The notes: generated by a model not told the origin, from the letters alone. A stretch of 64,000 bases of DNA from Oreocharis arfaki (GCA_013398015.1 VZRR01012414.1:1186037-1250036), one strand, 5' to 3'; positions 51,606-64,000 are shown, numbered from the stretch's first letter. Numbers and translations: made by a program.

Positions 51606-53912
51606 TGATGGCATCAAACATGAATTTCTGATTCTTTAGGCAAAATACATGGATTTATAATGTTAGTAATATCATGCAGGATTTTTTCTTTCAAAGTAGT
51701 TTTGCAATGTTTCTACTATAAAAAAACATATACGTTACTTCTAAGATTAGATTGTTTTATTTTTATGTAAATTTTAAGCAAGAATTTATAGAAAAGTAGC
51801 TCAATTAATATGGCACTTTATAGTGCTCAAAAATTAGCAGTAAAAGTAAAGCTCAGTTCCTTAGGTTTCATTGATAAATACGCTTTTAAAAATATATCAA
51901 TTGATGCATTTTGTCAGTTACATCAATCTGTTGGAAGTCAGTTAATGCTCTTGTGTTGATTTTGACAAGTGAAGCTGAAATGTTCTTCACTTGCTCAAAG
52001 TTTCATCATGACACTGCAGTCTTAGCTATAAAAAATGAATGAAATGTACACAGGGAATTCAAGGAGGCCATATAAGGAAGAATTTTTGCTAAGCTGCTTC
52101 ATGCAGCATTAGCTGCTTTTCTTGTTTTGCTGGTTAGTATTTGTCCTTGATACTGACAAATTTCATGCACGTTCTCCTGTAAGCCTCAATAATTGTATCA
52201 ATATCAAATACCTTCTAAGACTTCTATTTTACTCTTTATGAAAGAGAAGTATTTGAGGTTCTCAGCCCTTTACAAAAGATAATAGTGGCGTTTTAGTCAT
52301 AAACTCATATTTTCTAATCCAGAAGTCCTTCCCATAAATATCGTGACTGCTGCAGTGACCAGTTGGGTTCTGCTGGGATATTTACAGGTAGACCACTTGA
52401 GGCCTACTGCATACAGTATAAAAAATTCCTTTCTGATTTTATCTCTTGAGAAGTGGACCTTAAAAATATTTTTTTTACCTTCTGTGTAGCATGCCTGTGA
52501 TAAATGACAACTTCTTGGAGGAAGTACTGAACCTCCTTTCATAGATTTTCTGGTCTTATTTGTCCCTGGACTGCAGTTGCTCAGCCACAGCAGTACTGTC
52601 TCAGCATTAACAAATTGCTCTGTCCAAATTGCCTTGTACTCCTTTTGTCTGCCTGTAAATGCAGAATTAATATGCATTTCTTTCAGGATTAATTTTCCAA
52701 GTTTTCTTTATAAAGATAAAAACTTAAGGTGGAAATCTTAATCTTCTTTATTAAGAACATTAGTTCTGATTGGCACCTTTATTTTTCTACTGGCATTTCT
52801 GAAGTCCAAGATAGTATTTTTGATGCAGAAGGCCACTGACTTATACAGTTTCATGGGCATAATTTATTCCATGTATTTGATAATTTGTTTGCTATTTCTG
52901 TATTTTGTTCTGCGTAGCATTTCTAATGTTCTTATTCATAATGTTATTTTTTATGGCTAGGAGAAAGGGTTCTATTTTAGTGGAAAGTTTAAATTTGTTT
53001 ACATAACTCTTCTTTTGATGTTAGAGAGTTTGAAATCCTCACCCATGTGGACAGATTTCAGGGGCACTAACTGGTCACTCTTTTCACATGGAATACACAA
53101 TTCTCTAAGTTAACTGGATCTACTCTATTTTATTCCCCCTGTGCCTTACACCTGTTTTCCCACTCTTCCCCTACTTTCCCTGTAATGCTTGCCAGCCACT
53201 ACTCTGGCAGATCAAGGAGCTGTTCTGATGAAATGCCTTTTTTGTTTTGCATCTACAGAAATTGGATTCTTGCATGTCTGTCTTTCTGCATGGCACCTCA
53301 GCATGGGGTTGTGCATGCTGAATTAAGAATGATAAGCATGTCTTAAGTATTTAGTCATAAAACGCACCTCTTTTTTCTCACAGGCGTGTTATCTGCTCAT
53401 GATCTGATTTTGTTTTCTTTTTAATCACTTAGAAGTTTATTTTACATGCATAATTTTACTCTGTTCTGGATTTGGTTAAACCACTTGCATTTCACAGTAC
53501 ACCCGACTCACTACGAGTTGCCTGTAACTGGCAACAAAGACAGTGGGAGCACAGATGTTGTATTATTCACAATTCAGACTTTCTAAAACCTTAGCACTGA
53601 AGCACACAATTGCCCTATGGCGCTTATACCACTACATAGCTGTTTGCAATGACAGCTAGACTGCAAAGGAATGTGGCCATGTCAGTTCCTTTCATCAGTG
53701 TACCCTTATGTGTTTATTGTGTATTTCCATGCCAGGGTCCCAAAGTCAATGAAATGTAGACAATTTTGCTTATCCTATACTATTGAAAAATATTTTCCTT
53801 GGGGAAATTCACCAGGATTTCTGGCATATGTACATCTATACATGGGATAAAACAGTCATCCCACCTTCCCATTAAAAAGTCATTGAACCCTCACCTTTCG
53901 CACATATGCTCA

Positions 53913-53950
53913 TGAAAAAAACAAAACAAAAACAAAAACAAACAAAAAAA
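53913..53950. repeat. (AAAAC)n / A-rich simple repeat
   Basis: Imperfect AAAAC and AAAC units running into oligo-A; low complexity. Confidence 0.8.
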
Positions 53951-56179
53951 AAAACCAAAAGAAACCCAAAAAACCACCACACCCTTACAAGCATGAAGAG
54001 TCAAGAAATTAAGGCAAATTGTGACGAGTGTTCATCAGGAATCTTACAGACTGCTTGGTCCTGGAAATTGTAGACTGAAAATCCTTCACGTCTACAATTT
54101 TCTTCCAAGGCTTATCTCTTCTCCATTGTCAAGAAATATTCTGTCAAAGAGAAGGGATTACTGTTATTACACAATATGGCAAGAGAATTTCAAGACTGTC
54201 AGTATGATACTTGCCATTTAATATAAAAAAAATAAACATACATCAGTATTGAAAGATCATGGAGTATATTACTGCAAATAAAAAAAAACAAACCCTAGAG
54301 CAATAAAGCCTAATTTTGAAAGTAAAAATGCCTGTATTTGCCGTGGGTGGGCTGTAGCACTGGAATGAAATACTTGCCCTCCACTGTTCAGATAGCAGAA
54401 CGCTTTAGGCTCTTGAACTATTTTTAAGTGTCACTCCTACTTGATTAAAGGCTAGGATGTGTTGCGGATGTCTCAATGACAGGGAGTAACTTTTCAGCTT
54501 GTTATATTACATCTACATGGAGACAATTTTGACGTAGTTTCTCTGGGGAAATATTTGATGAAGTGCAATTAGAACAAGGAAAAAGAAATCAGTCATAATA
54601 AATAAGAAAGTAGCATACTATTAGCCTGCTGTTTGGAGAAATTCAGCACGAAAAACTGTCGACTGAGTTATAGGCTTTCATATTTGACAGAAAATGCTAA
54701 AGAATATTATTTTTTTCCTATGGAGACATGCTTTCTGGTGCTAACTACTCAATAGCCCTGTCCACAGTGGTAGAAAACAAGCAAGCCAGATATTTGTTTA
54801 AGTGAAATACTAAAGAAAAAGTATGGGAGGCTGTGAGACTTTTCCAGTTTTACTTTTTAAGCTTTTTACTTTTTCACTGCCTACTGAGGGAAATATTGTA
54901 TCCCAAGATTTGAAAAGACTCATCTGGATTCTTCTTCAGAGTTGGCAGTTAATTGTGCATCAAAAAGCTGTTCTCATGAGGAAACATTTGCTAACCCATT
55001 TTTTTTTCTGCGGATGGCATAAATGGAGATGACTGAATGACAGAAATATTTCTCAAGTATTTCTCTAGTAATATCCTGGAAGAGTTTTGAATACCTTTCA
55101 AGGAGTCTGAAAGGAAAGAATTAATGAAGAGTAATTTTAAATACATGTATGAGAAACTGAAAACTGAGTTTTAGTTATTGAAAAAATTTCTAACTAATTT
55201 ATTGATGTGCAATTCTTACAATAAACACTTGGAGTTAAATATTGCTTCTTTATACTACTATTCAGCTACGAGAAACTATGAGAAAATATCCACTGATCTC
55301 ACTTCAACAAGATTTTTGTCTATGACCCCCCTTCTCACCCCAAAAACTGTCTGTTTTGTCAAACTCTGAAATGACATTGATCTCTCAATGAGGATGTTAT
55401 CAGCATACAATCCTGACACCATCCCACAGAGTCAAAACTATCCATTATTCCCAGTTTATATCATCCCACTGTGAATCAGAGACAGATGCTAGCACATGAA
55501 GCTACATCTGTCAACACTCTTACGGTACTTTATTGCAACTTGGACAAAAAAATTTCAAATGACTCGCTCTCTTGGAAACAGCTACAAAGGGAATGTGTGG
55601 TATTCTGCTTCTGCAGAAAGGAATGGAAGCCTTTCTTTGGTAGTTCACTGCAAGGCACTCTGAGGGTCAAAATTATGTGATACAAGAGAAAGCCAAAACC
55701 TTTGCTAATGTAAATGAATTTAAATCTCTGATTTTAATGGAAACAAACCAATTTAAGATGTAAAGGCAGAGAAATTAGAGTGACGAAATTATTCTCACAC
55801 TTATGTTTTATTACTGCTATTTAGTATTATAAACATTTCACACAGTTCAGTAAACAAGTTTCAAAATGAAGGGTGATTTCAACGGAGGATCATCAAAAGA
55901 CTCAATTACTTTAGTTTTGAAAAGTAAGCTATTTAGAAAATAAAGGCAGAAGTTAAATGCCAAAAAAACCCCCTAAACAGCTAATAGTAAACAAATTGTT
56001 TCCTATTTAAAAGGAAAAAAAAGTTTAACAACTGACTTTGTAAAATAGTTATGTTTAATGACTCATTGTCATAATTGATTTACAGTTAGAATTATTACAA
56101 GAGATACTGATGTTACGTCAAGTAGGTCAAAAAACGGAAGCATTCTACAGGCATCTTGAAGCAGCCTCAAAGTCACAGG

Positions 56180-56790
56180 TACAGGTTCTTGGGGGTAAAA
56201 TGTAAGTACCCTGATAGCTGGAGAAGTAACACAAGGCACAAACAGCCCAGGAAGATCCTATAAAACATTGACAATAACTTCCTGACAGAGGTAGTAGAGG
56301 GTCCCACAAGGAATGGTGTGCTGGTTGACCTCATAGTGACAAACAGGGAAGGCCTTGTTAGAGATGTGAAGGTTGGGGGCCACCTTGGCTGCAGTGACCA
56401 TGAGATTGTGGAGTTCAGCATTGGGCAAGGAGGAAGCAGGGCAGCGAGTAAGATTGCAACCATGGACTTCAGGATGGCTAACTTTAGCCTCTTTAGGGAT
56501 CTTCTTGGATGACTTCCACAGGAACAGGTCAAGTGGGAAGAGGGGTCCAAAAGAGCTGGTTGATATTCAAGGATTCCTCCAGGTTCAAGAATGAGCAAGA
56601 AATCAGACAGGGCAAGAGACTTGCATTGATGAACAAGGAACTCCTGTCATTGCTTAAGTGTAAGCAGGGAATGCACAGGAGATGGAAGCAGGGCCAGGCC
56701 ACTTGGAATAAATATAGGGAGGTTGTCAGAGTAAGCTGGAGTCAAGGCTCCATCATAGAGCTCCTTAAACTAAACAAGACAGCAAATAGC
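56180..56790 (+). mobile_element. CR1 LINE fragment, ORF2 endonuclease/RT linker region, frameshifted
   Basis: Reading forward from about 56270 gives NNFLTEVVEGPTR, then VDLIVTNREGLVRDVKVGGH, then LGCSDHEIVEFSI and FRMANFSLFRDLLG, ending in a stop at 56510-56512. A second frame then carries ELLSLLKCKQGMHRRWKQGQ followed by ATWNKYREVV. This order (end of the endonuclease domain with the CSDHE motif, then the linker to the reverse transcriptase) is typical of avian CR1 ORF2. The copy is truncated at both ends and carries at least one frameshift and stops, so it is inactive. It lies in the same orientation as triadin. Antisense ORFs over it are shadows. Confidence 0.88.
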
Positions 56791-57825
56791 ATCTTAAATG
56801 CCAACCATTTTATTATAACAGGAACCCTACATGGGTTGCAAGTGAACATCTGTCTTTGATGAGACATGTTAACCCACAATATCTCCAGTCGGTTTTATAA
56901 GCCCATGTTGTATAACTCTAAATTTACAAGTGAACTAATGAATCTATTACCTTTAGAATATGATTCTGGAAATTCTTAGGGAAGTTAATCACCATACATT
57001 GAATCTCTCTCAACTTTAATGAAAAGGAAAATAGCTGACATCTATACAATGTGCCTTTAAATGCCTCCTGATGCTGAATACACTGAAACACCACGAAGAA
57101 GGAAAAATCTGAAGGGCTTCCAGATTTCTCCTGAATTTTTCATTAAAAAGGAAAAACCTATAACTCTGTTGTGGAACCAGGAGAAGTTACTCTCCCCATG
57201 CCGACATAGAATTCTATGCTGTCTCTGCTGGAAAATGATGAAGCTCACCTTTAACAACAGTAATGGTACCAGTTCACAGTATCACATAGGTAAAAAGAGC
57301 ATAGAAAGGGTCTACAAATACTTTGAGAAAATACATTCCATCATTAAGCATTTCAGCTTAGCAATAATTCCTCACCTCTTCTTCTCTGAGAACATTAAAT
57401 GCAGTAGGCAGAAGAATGTTCAGCTTTGGCCTAAGCAGCACCTGCTCTCCCTGCCTTGTTTTATGCCCACCTCTTTATGCATCTCACCTGCAGCCACTGG
57501 GACTGTAAGATGTGACAGATCAATTTCCTTTCACCATTGTCTCTTCCGGTGCATCTTTCTTTTGATGTCAGCTTTCTTTCTGCCTGTATCTGCCCTGTCA
57601 AAAAGACATGTAACTTATGACATATATTTATAATGAGTCAAGATTACTTTATTTTTTTCTTCATCAGGAACCTCTGTTTCTCCCTCTGACAATTCACCTT
57701 CCTTCCCACTGTTTCACTTTGTCCTTCAATACACCCAATATTATCTGACAAAGTAAATAACATAGATTTCAAAAGGTGGTTTATGCCCACACACATTATA
57801 CCTAAACAATATTTTTGTTTGGGGT

Positions 57826-57850
57826 TTTTTGTTTGTTTGTTTGTTTGTTT
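57826..57850. repeat. (GTTT)n simple repeat
   Basis: Five consecutive GTTT units at 57831-57850 after a GGGGTTTTTT lead. Confidence 0.85.
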
Positions 57851-58984
57851 TTATTTAGGCTTAAAAACAAAATCCCTTCTCTGTGTGAGATTCATTCATA
57901 TAATTGTTGGGGGTTTGGGGAGCACTCTGTTACCACACAGTATCTACAGGGTGAGAAATCATGCATGGCTCTTTTAGCCCTGGAATATTTTGGTGGCATG
58001 AAGCACCATCTTTATGGAGAACTGCAAAATAAAATGTTTGCAATTCATTGCACCTCACTTAGATACCCAAAAGTTAATTGCCCAGCTTTAACCTTTAGCT
58101 GTTTTCATAGCCAATGCTATGAAATGGAGGCCTCTAGAGGACAATTTCATCCTAAGAAAGATGCCTAAGATAGAAAAGATGAATCACCCTTTGAAGGTAC
58201 CAATTTTTCTCCATTGACTATAAATGGATCCCTCGGGTGACTTATCTAGACATAACTGTCTGAAAGTTAACTTTTAAATGTCTGGTAGTGAGAGAGCCTA
58301 TATACATTAAGAAGTAAGCTGCAAATGTGTCAGCAAGAATTTTGTTCAAATGAAGACTTGAAATGACAAATTTTCTATAAGATCTCAAATGACATTATCA
58401 GGAGCAGCTGTTGACTCAATCAAGGAAACTGGTGCCATTTGGAAAAAAATGAATCCCAATTGCTGTAGTATTTTGGGAGTGAGTGAAATGGGAAAAGAAG
58501 AATTGGAGAGGGAAATAATTCTCTTGAATAAATGTAGAAGATATTCCCTATCCAAATGATTCAAACAAAAGAAACCTAAACAATTTTAGCATCACAACAG
58601 AAGCTCATCCGTTAGAGCTTCCACGTTCGTAGAATTTAGGAGTTGGAATTTTTAGTTGCTGTATGCGCACAAGGTTCAATTTTTATTTTTTTTTAATTTC
58701 TGTTAGATCCATTTATAGGTTCAATGGAAAGACGTGCTAAGTTAAGCCATTTCCCCAAAAATGGTGGAGGATGCCTTGAACACAAAGGTTAGAACTCATG
58801 ACAGCAAATCCCAGGACCCTTTGTCCTAAAAATAACCTCTTTAAAGAATAGGGAATCTTCCCTGGCAAAACTAAAGCGAAAGAAGAATCAGAAGTTACCA
58901 AAGCATCATAGGTTTAAAATAATCATTATTTCCAGTAGTACAGGTTTTTTTGTTCCAGTATTTCTCATAATTGCAGCCATAGCA

Positions 58985-59060
58985 CTTAGGTCACAGGGAT
59001 TTCAGTGGGAGTGAGTAAATAGGAGTTAGGAGCCAACACCTCTGCACCTTTGGGCCCTAC
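58985..59060. repeat. Possible ancient palindromic interspersed repeat
   Basis: ATTTCAGTGGGAGT, then GGAGTTAGGAGCC, then CACCTTTGGGCCC follow the order of an old amniote repeat (cores like CAATGGGAGTTAGG and a GGGCC end). Family not assigned. Confidence 0.35.
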
Positions 59061-59230
59061 TCTGATATTTGATCTAATAGAACCCCTCAGTTCTTTTCCC
59101 TCTAACTTCAGACTGCATTATGGAGGTTCTAACTTCAGATAAATGGCTATGGATTCACTGTCTTAGGTGATTGTCATGTATAGACAAGACAGGTAACATA
59201 ATCATTAACTTCTTTTTTTTCTCATTCTAG

Positions 59231-59275
59231 CAAAAAGACACAGAGATATGAAAAACTTTGTGGCTTGGGAATAGA
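59231..59275 (+). other. Speculative alternative terminal exon
   Basis: A strong acceptor (T8, CTCATTCTAG, ending at 59230) is followed in triadin's phase 1 by A-K-R-H-R-D-M-K-N-F-V-A-W-E and a TAG. An ATTAAA lies at 59313-59318. The first bases resemble those of exon 9 (CAAAAAGAC). Nothing else supports its use; it may be a decayed cassette or chance. Confidence 0.2.
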
Positions 59276-60670
59276 GATACTTAGAATTAGCTTGACTTCC
59301 AATTATTTCTATATTAAACATATTCATTATCCACAAGTATCTGTAATTGTGAGACATTATAATATCTATAATTTGTTTTTATCCATGTTAGGCTGGTTTT
59401 GTATTGCAAAAACTGGCATATGCACTCTTTCTTGAAGACAATATAAAGTATTTGCATTCTTGCAGCAATCACTTTCAGCTTTTCTGACCTGAGCACTGAA
59501 TGTTTCTTAGATGTAATGTAGTTGGACTAAGGGTGGTTGAAACAATGATATGTACAGGAAAACAAAACACAAAGAACATAATTTACTGAGCAGTGCTGAC
59601 ATGGCATTGTCAGTGTCTCTTATTTTCCATCATAACATCTTATAAGTCCCCTCCGTTCTGTTTAATTGCTAGCTGCAAGTATTTAGTTGCAGTGTTTTCT
59701 TTTCTGTTTTAATTGGATACTTCATATCGTGAAAAAAAAAAAAAAGCATTTATACCAACTCCTGATATTCATGTAAATTATGCTAGGGGTGACTGTATAT
59801 GATACCAATTTATTAAAAGTTATTTGGAGAGAGCGAGAAAGACTGAATACATCTTTTCATTTTATAATCTGCCTTTATAGTCCTTTTGTACTCCACTATG
59901 CAGCAATAACTATAATAACCCATCATTACCACAAAATAACCCATAATTTTCACTGTCCTGATACTACATTCTTTGAGATCCATCTTTCGATATTTCTAAA
60001 CATAACATGTAGGTTTATTTTTACCTGCTAACTGCCCATCATAAATAATGGGAGGAAGTGGAGGCAGCAAATTCGATTTTCAATTTTTTTCAATTCAATT
60101 TTATTTTAATGTCAGGAAAGGCTGTGTGACTTCTTACTTAATGTATAATGGAAAAAACTGTTAATGCTTAACTCTTAACTCCTTAACGACTTCGGTCTTC
60201 TGAACAGAAAAATTAGAACCGTTTTCACAGTTATAGATTGAACTGAAGAGGGGTTTTGTGGTAAAAATCTTGGTAAGGGAGTTCTCAACAGATATATTTT
60301 TGCAAATAGATTAAACTGCAAGCTCTGTCATGCAGCTAAAATACATTGCATGCATTTCTGGACCCATGGCACCCACTTTAAGTTAAAACAAAAAAAATCC
60401 CAAAACATCTATAGCTCTACCCACGCCTCTTTTGCCTGCCTCATTTGTACACTCGTTATGCACACTTGTATTGTGTGAGATACAAACCCACAGGAAAAGA
60501 AAAAATATATCAAACAAATTCCCAGCTGTGACTTTAATTGGATTCGTGTCTGAGTGAAAACACAGCAACTGATGTTCACACAAATGCTAGTAGTCTGCAA
60601 CAATGATTCTCACACCTGTTTAATTACCAAATCAATTTTGTGCTCAGAAACATCACTAAACCATGGCAGG

Positions 60671-60727
60671 AAATAGAATTATCTTCAAGGCCCCTTCAAA
60701 CCCTAACCTTTCTATGATTCATTCTGA
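60671..60727 (+). mobile_element. CR1 LINE 3'-terminal fragment
   Basis: AATTATCTTCAAGGCCCCTT, then CAAACCCTAACCTTTCTATG and ATTCATTCTG, match the very 3' end of avian CR1 elements, which finish in ATTCTATG-type 8-bp units. It is strongly 5'-truncated, as is usual for LINEs, and in the same orientation as triadin. Confidence 0.72.
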
Positions 60728-62670
60728 ATAAACATCGATATATATTTATATGTTCATGCATCAACATATATGGCATATATTGTGTTATTACAACATAAAA
60801 ACATATACAGGAATCCATCATCAAAAACAAAATATGAACTCATATCTCTATGTATTAAAATAGAAGGCTATCAAGTTACTGCTACTTTTTTGTTTGGTGC
60901 CTTGAGAAGAGAAATTTAATCCTTCCCTTTACTCCCTTTCAGAAGAGCATTTAGGATATCAGTCTGCATCCTTCCTTCCTACACCCTCACTTTTACCCTA
61001 CTGGTCCTTGCTTTCAGCTTAGTAGATGTATGGCCTCCCAAGGCTCTTAGGTTACTTGTATACGCCTGGTTTCATTTTCTGTGTGCTGAGGGAGTATCTC
61101 GCAATAATATGCTTACCTCGTAAGTCAGATTCTATGTAGAGTTCTAAAATTATTTGTGATATTGTTAACGGATTTTAAATACATGCATATAGTGGAACAT
61201 AGATAAATTTGGCATTATCCAGGTAATCTCTCCTTTTCCTCTTTTCTTATGCATTGTAAAAGAAACTGTCTGATAGTCAGTGTGACATAAGACTAAAATT
61301 AGAAAGATTGCATTGCTACCGGTAATCATTGCAAATACTGTAGCATAGGTTTTTCTTAAGTAATATCACCAATCTCATGCAAAATCAGAGTTTCACTCTA
61401 TGTTGGACAATTAACCATTTAATAAAGAGCCACATCCTGGGAGAAATTAAAAAAAACCCTGGCATACATGTTGGTTAATAAAATATACTTTCATAAAAGC
61501 CTCATTTTATTATCCAATGATTCCATCTTCCCCTGTCAAAAATTCAGTTCCAAACAGGGCATTAAAACACTGTTTAGACTATTTTTTCCCATTTGACATA
61601 TTTTTTTATCACTGTTAAGACTTGTGGCCACATCTGTATTACTAAATCAAACTCAACTCAGCTGTTCTCTCTCTGAAGATGATTTTTTCTCTCATAGAGA
61701 GATCCACATCCAGTACTCTTCCTCAAGGTCAAAATAGGCTAGCTGTATCTCAGCTATCTATTGGGAGTGGTCCCTTGCCCCTGCCAATTCCTGAACTGAG
61801 CCAATTTTTTGAGACACTGCTGCTTGGCACAAGTCAGGGTTGTCAGAGGCTGTCCAAAAACATGTTGCAGGATATATATGTCTGAATTCCAGAGCCCAGT
61901 AATGTTCCCAGGCACCATTTAATTGCCAGTGTGCATGAAATCCTTATGTCACACTGTGGTCCTTAGGAAAGAATGCCTGTATCAGGCATCAGTATTTTAT
62001 TTCAAGTAATGCATTCCAGAAAATGGGCATTTGCATTGTTCAGTACAGTTATGCAATCTCACCTCTTGATCCTCAGCTGTTCTTTCTTGAAGAAAAACAG
62101 TTTGCTCATGGCTTTTCATGCACACATACTAAGCAGAGAAACCCTTCCCCAGAATAGTCACAACCTAATGTCTGGAGAGTAATGATTGAAAGCTGGGAAG
62201 AGACTCACCTTTAACTTGTAGGAACTTACACGTCAAAACTGGACGCCTGGGCAAAATCGTTGGACTCCATTACGTTTTCAGTCCTCTAAAAGCATATTTG
62301 GCAGTCTTGCCTCATTCTGTTGATCCATGTCTTGTTCCAACATTCATTAAACATTTGATTGGAATTTACTTTTCATAACAAATGACTCTGCAGAGACATT
62401 TACTTAATTTGAATTATTTTTCCTATCACTAGAGAATGATGTCACATCTGAGCAGAATGAGATTCATTTGAAAAGATTTTGCTGCATTGAGAGACACTGT
62501 AACAAAATGTTTGCTGCTGTTGGACAGTAGGATTCCTGCTGTTCAAGTAACTGGCATACGGATATGAGGAAATGAACAGTCATAGGAATGGTATTTCCAC
62601 ATATTGCACTCTGTGATGGCATTATTTCTCTCCATATCCAACTGGAATATTTGCCAGTCTGAAATGCCTG

Positions 62671-62671
<1 letters not shown>

Positions 62672-62720
<49 letters not shown>
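62672..62720. repeat. (ATA)16 trinucleotide microsatellite
   Basis: About 16 uninterrupted ATA/TAA units; likely length-polymorphic. Confidence 0.97.
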
Positions 62721-62721
<1 letters not shown>

Positions 62722-63159
62722 TCTACAAGTATTTTATCTTTGTGATCTGGAAATATATATTTAGACACTTTATTAAGATTGCTGCAGATAAATTGAACTC
62801 AGAAGATCAGGGAAGAAAGAAAACTTACATAATTTGATATTATCATAAGAAATCAATTTATACACAATATCCAAACATGACATTTTTGACACACAAAGAA
62901 AGACATTTTCTAGATTGAGGAAAGGTAATTAAAGTTTGTCTTGTATTCCTTATCATGCAATAAAAAATCTAAAATATTAATAAACCAAGTCAGAATTAAT
63001 TTCTTCAAGACTTCTCAAGCAATTTAATAAACACCGATGACAGAAGTTTCCCAGAGCTTGAGGACTGTAGCTGATTTTCAATGAAGTATTCATGTGTACC
63101 TAGTTGGTGTCCTAAACCTTCTATTCATCCTTGCAACCTATTTCTTTCCTTTCAGGCAG

Positions 63160-63168
63160 TGGAGGAAG
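63160..63168 (+). other. Speculative 9-nt micro-exon
   Basis: After a good pyrimidine tract, TTTCAG/GCAG offers two tandem acceptors (63155 and 63159), and GTATGC follows at 63169. Using the second acceptor gives a 9-nt phase-preserving insert reading V-E-E. The first would give 13 nt and shift the frame. Unsupported beyond the splice motifs. Confidence 0.15.
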
Positions 63169-64000
63169 GTATGCATGTCTTAATGTGACACTTTTTTTCC
63201 TGGTGAGAGCATTCCCATGAGCTTAAATCCAAAATATTTCGCTCTTTCAGTTTTCATCAGATGTAATTTTTCGTCAGCTATTTACAATATCATATAAGAA
63301 GGATACCTATAGCACAGCTGCTTGGACAGATTACACATGGAAATGTTGTGGATCTACTCTAGGGACAGATTAGCATAGAAATGCCTGCACATTTTTGTCC
63401 TTGCAATTGCATATTTTGGAGAAATCAAAAACTAATAATTTTTATTTTTTAAAAAAAAGCAGCCTAAATGAACCTTAGTGGCTTATCTTGTAGTAGAAAA
63501 ATGAAGGCTACATTTGAAATGAGAGGCTAATAACTCTTCAGCGCTTTTTATAAAGCATTTTTAAAGCTGTAAGATAAGTGAATGTCCAGTAATAATAGTG
63601 GTAATCTGGATAATAACTTCTTGTGATTCATGGACTAATCTGATTGTCTACTGGGAGCATTAAAAACATCCTGCCTTCCTCTCACTTACATCATGGATGT
63701 ATGTCCAACTGGCCACTGCTAGAATCAAGATAGTAGACATCACTAATCCTAATGGTCTGATCTGTTGAAGCCAATTCTTCATTTCTATTTATCAGTTGTC
63801 TGCACTATAGAAAACCACTTTTGCTCAGTAACTTAAAGAGGAGAGAAAAAGGAGAAGAAATTTGACTTAGATTATCCCCTTTAACATAGTTCACCAAAAG
63901 AATGGATAAAATATTTATTCATCTGCTGTCCTTTGCATTCCCATCAAAGTGAATAGAGAGACATTTAATAAGACATGGAAACATTAAAGAAGCCTTTTAT

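Larger units (their letters stand above)
49199..64000 (+). other. TRDN: TRDN intron 11, 5' part (at least 14.8 kb)
   Basis: No secure exon is found from here to the window end; the proline-rich segment that follows DQYAFCRY in mammals was not found. The stretch holds two CR1 fragments (56180-56790 and 60671-60727), a 15-bp hairpin (51560-51605), simple repeats (53913-53950, 57826-57850, 62672-62720), a possible ancient repeat (58985-59060) and two speculative exons (59231-59275, 63160-63168). The long open frames 50579-51040 (minus) and 57061-57633 (plus) resemble no known protein. Confidence 0.75.

Noticed and set aside
56173..56598. Minus-strand open frame of 141 codons
   Set aside because: It is the antisense shadow of the CR1 ORF2 fragment, which reads on the plus strand.
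57061..57633. Open frame of 190 codons, the longest in the window
   Set aside because: Its translation shows no domain, no similarity I recognise and no gene-like composition. It lies inside a large AT-rich intron and overlaps an antisense open stretch. Best read as chance.
58871..58911. Charged stretch AKEESEVTKAS before a stop
   Set aside because: No pyrimidine tract before the AG, and other frames are equally charged because the DNA is A/G-rich.

Overview
The window is vertebrate nuclear DNA, almost certainly from a bird. It is AT-rich and intron-dominated, with little repeat content. The only recognisable transposons are fragments of CR1, the characteristic avian LINE. The species cannot be fixed from the sequence. 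Position 23445 is an unresolved base (n).

One gene explains the whole window: triadin (TRDN), on the + strand, partial at both ends. Triadin is a single-pass protein of the junctional sarcoplasmic reticulum (SR) in striated muscle, which links calsequestrin to the ryanodine receptor Ca2+-release channel. Ten coding exons are readable, called exons 2 to 11 here on the assumption of one upstream exon as in mammals: 1364-1573, 14310-14447, 16343-16369, 29099-29149, 35990-36049, 38710-38769, 40181-40240, 42763-42822, 44170-44364 and 49139-49198. Each has AG/GT borders, and every junction is in phase 1. They join into 921 nt (307 codons) without a stop. Exon 1 lies upstream and the rest of the luminal tail lies downstream.

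Layout: 1-1363 is the end of intron 1. Exon 2 encodes the cytosolic N-terminus and the membrane helix. Exons 3-4 encode the membrane-proximal luminal segment and a short acidic patch. Exons 5-9 are five similar 51-60 nt cassettes encoding Lys/Glu/Pro repeats; mammalian triadin, from memory, has three comparable exons. Exon 10 encodes the KEKE-type, calsequestrin-binding type segment. Exon 11 encodes the conserved DQYAFCRY motif with the luminal cysteine. From 49199 to the end is one long intron.

The main points for a second look are: a read-through of exon 10 into 24 new codons, a stop and an AATAAA signal, matching the architecture of the short cardiac isoform (CT1/Trisk 32); the enlarged cassette array and a possible dead sixth cassette at 41200-41259; absence of the mammalian luminal Asn75 sequon; a near-perfect 23-bp hairpin at 33491-33540; and candidate extra exons near 59231 and 63160. 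I found no separate protein gene, tRNA, rRNA or CRISPR array. The other ORFs in the introns look like chance.
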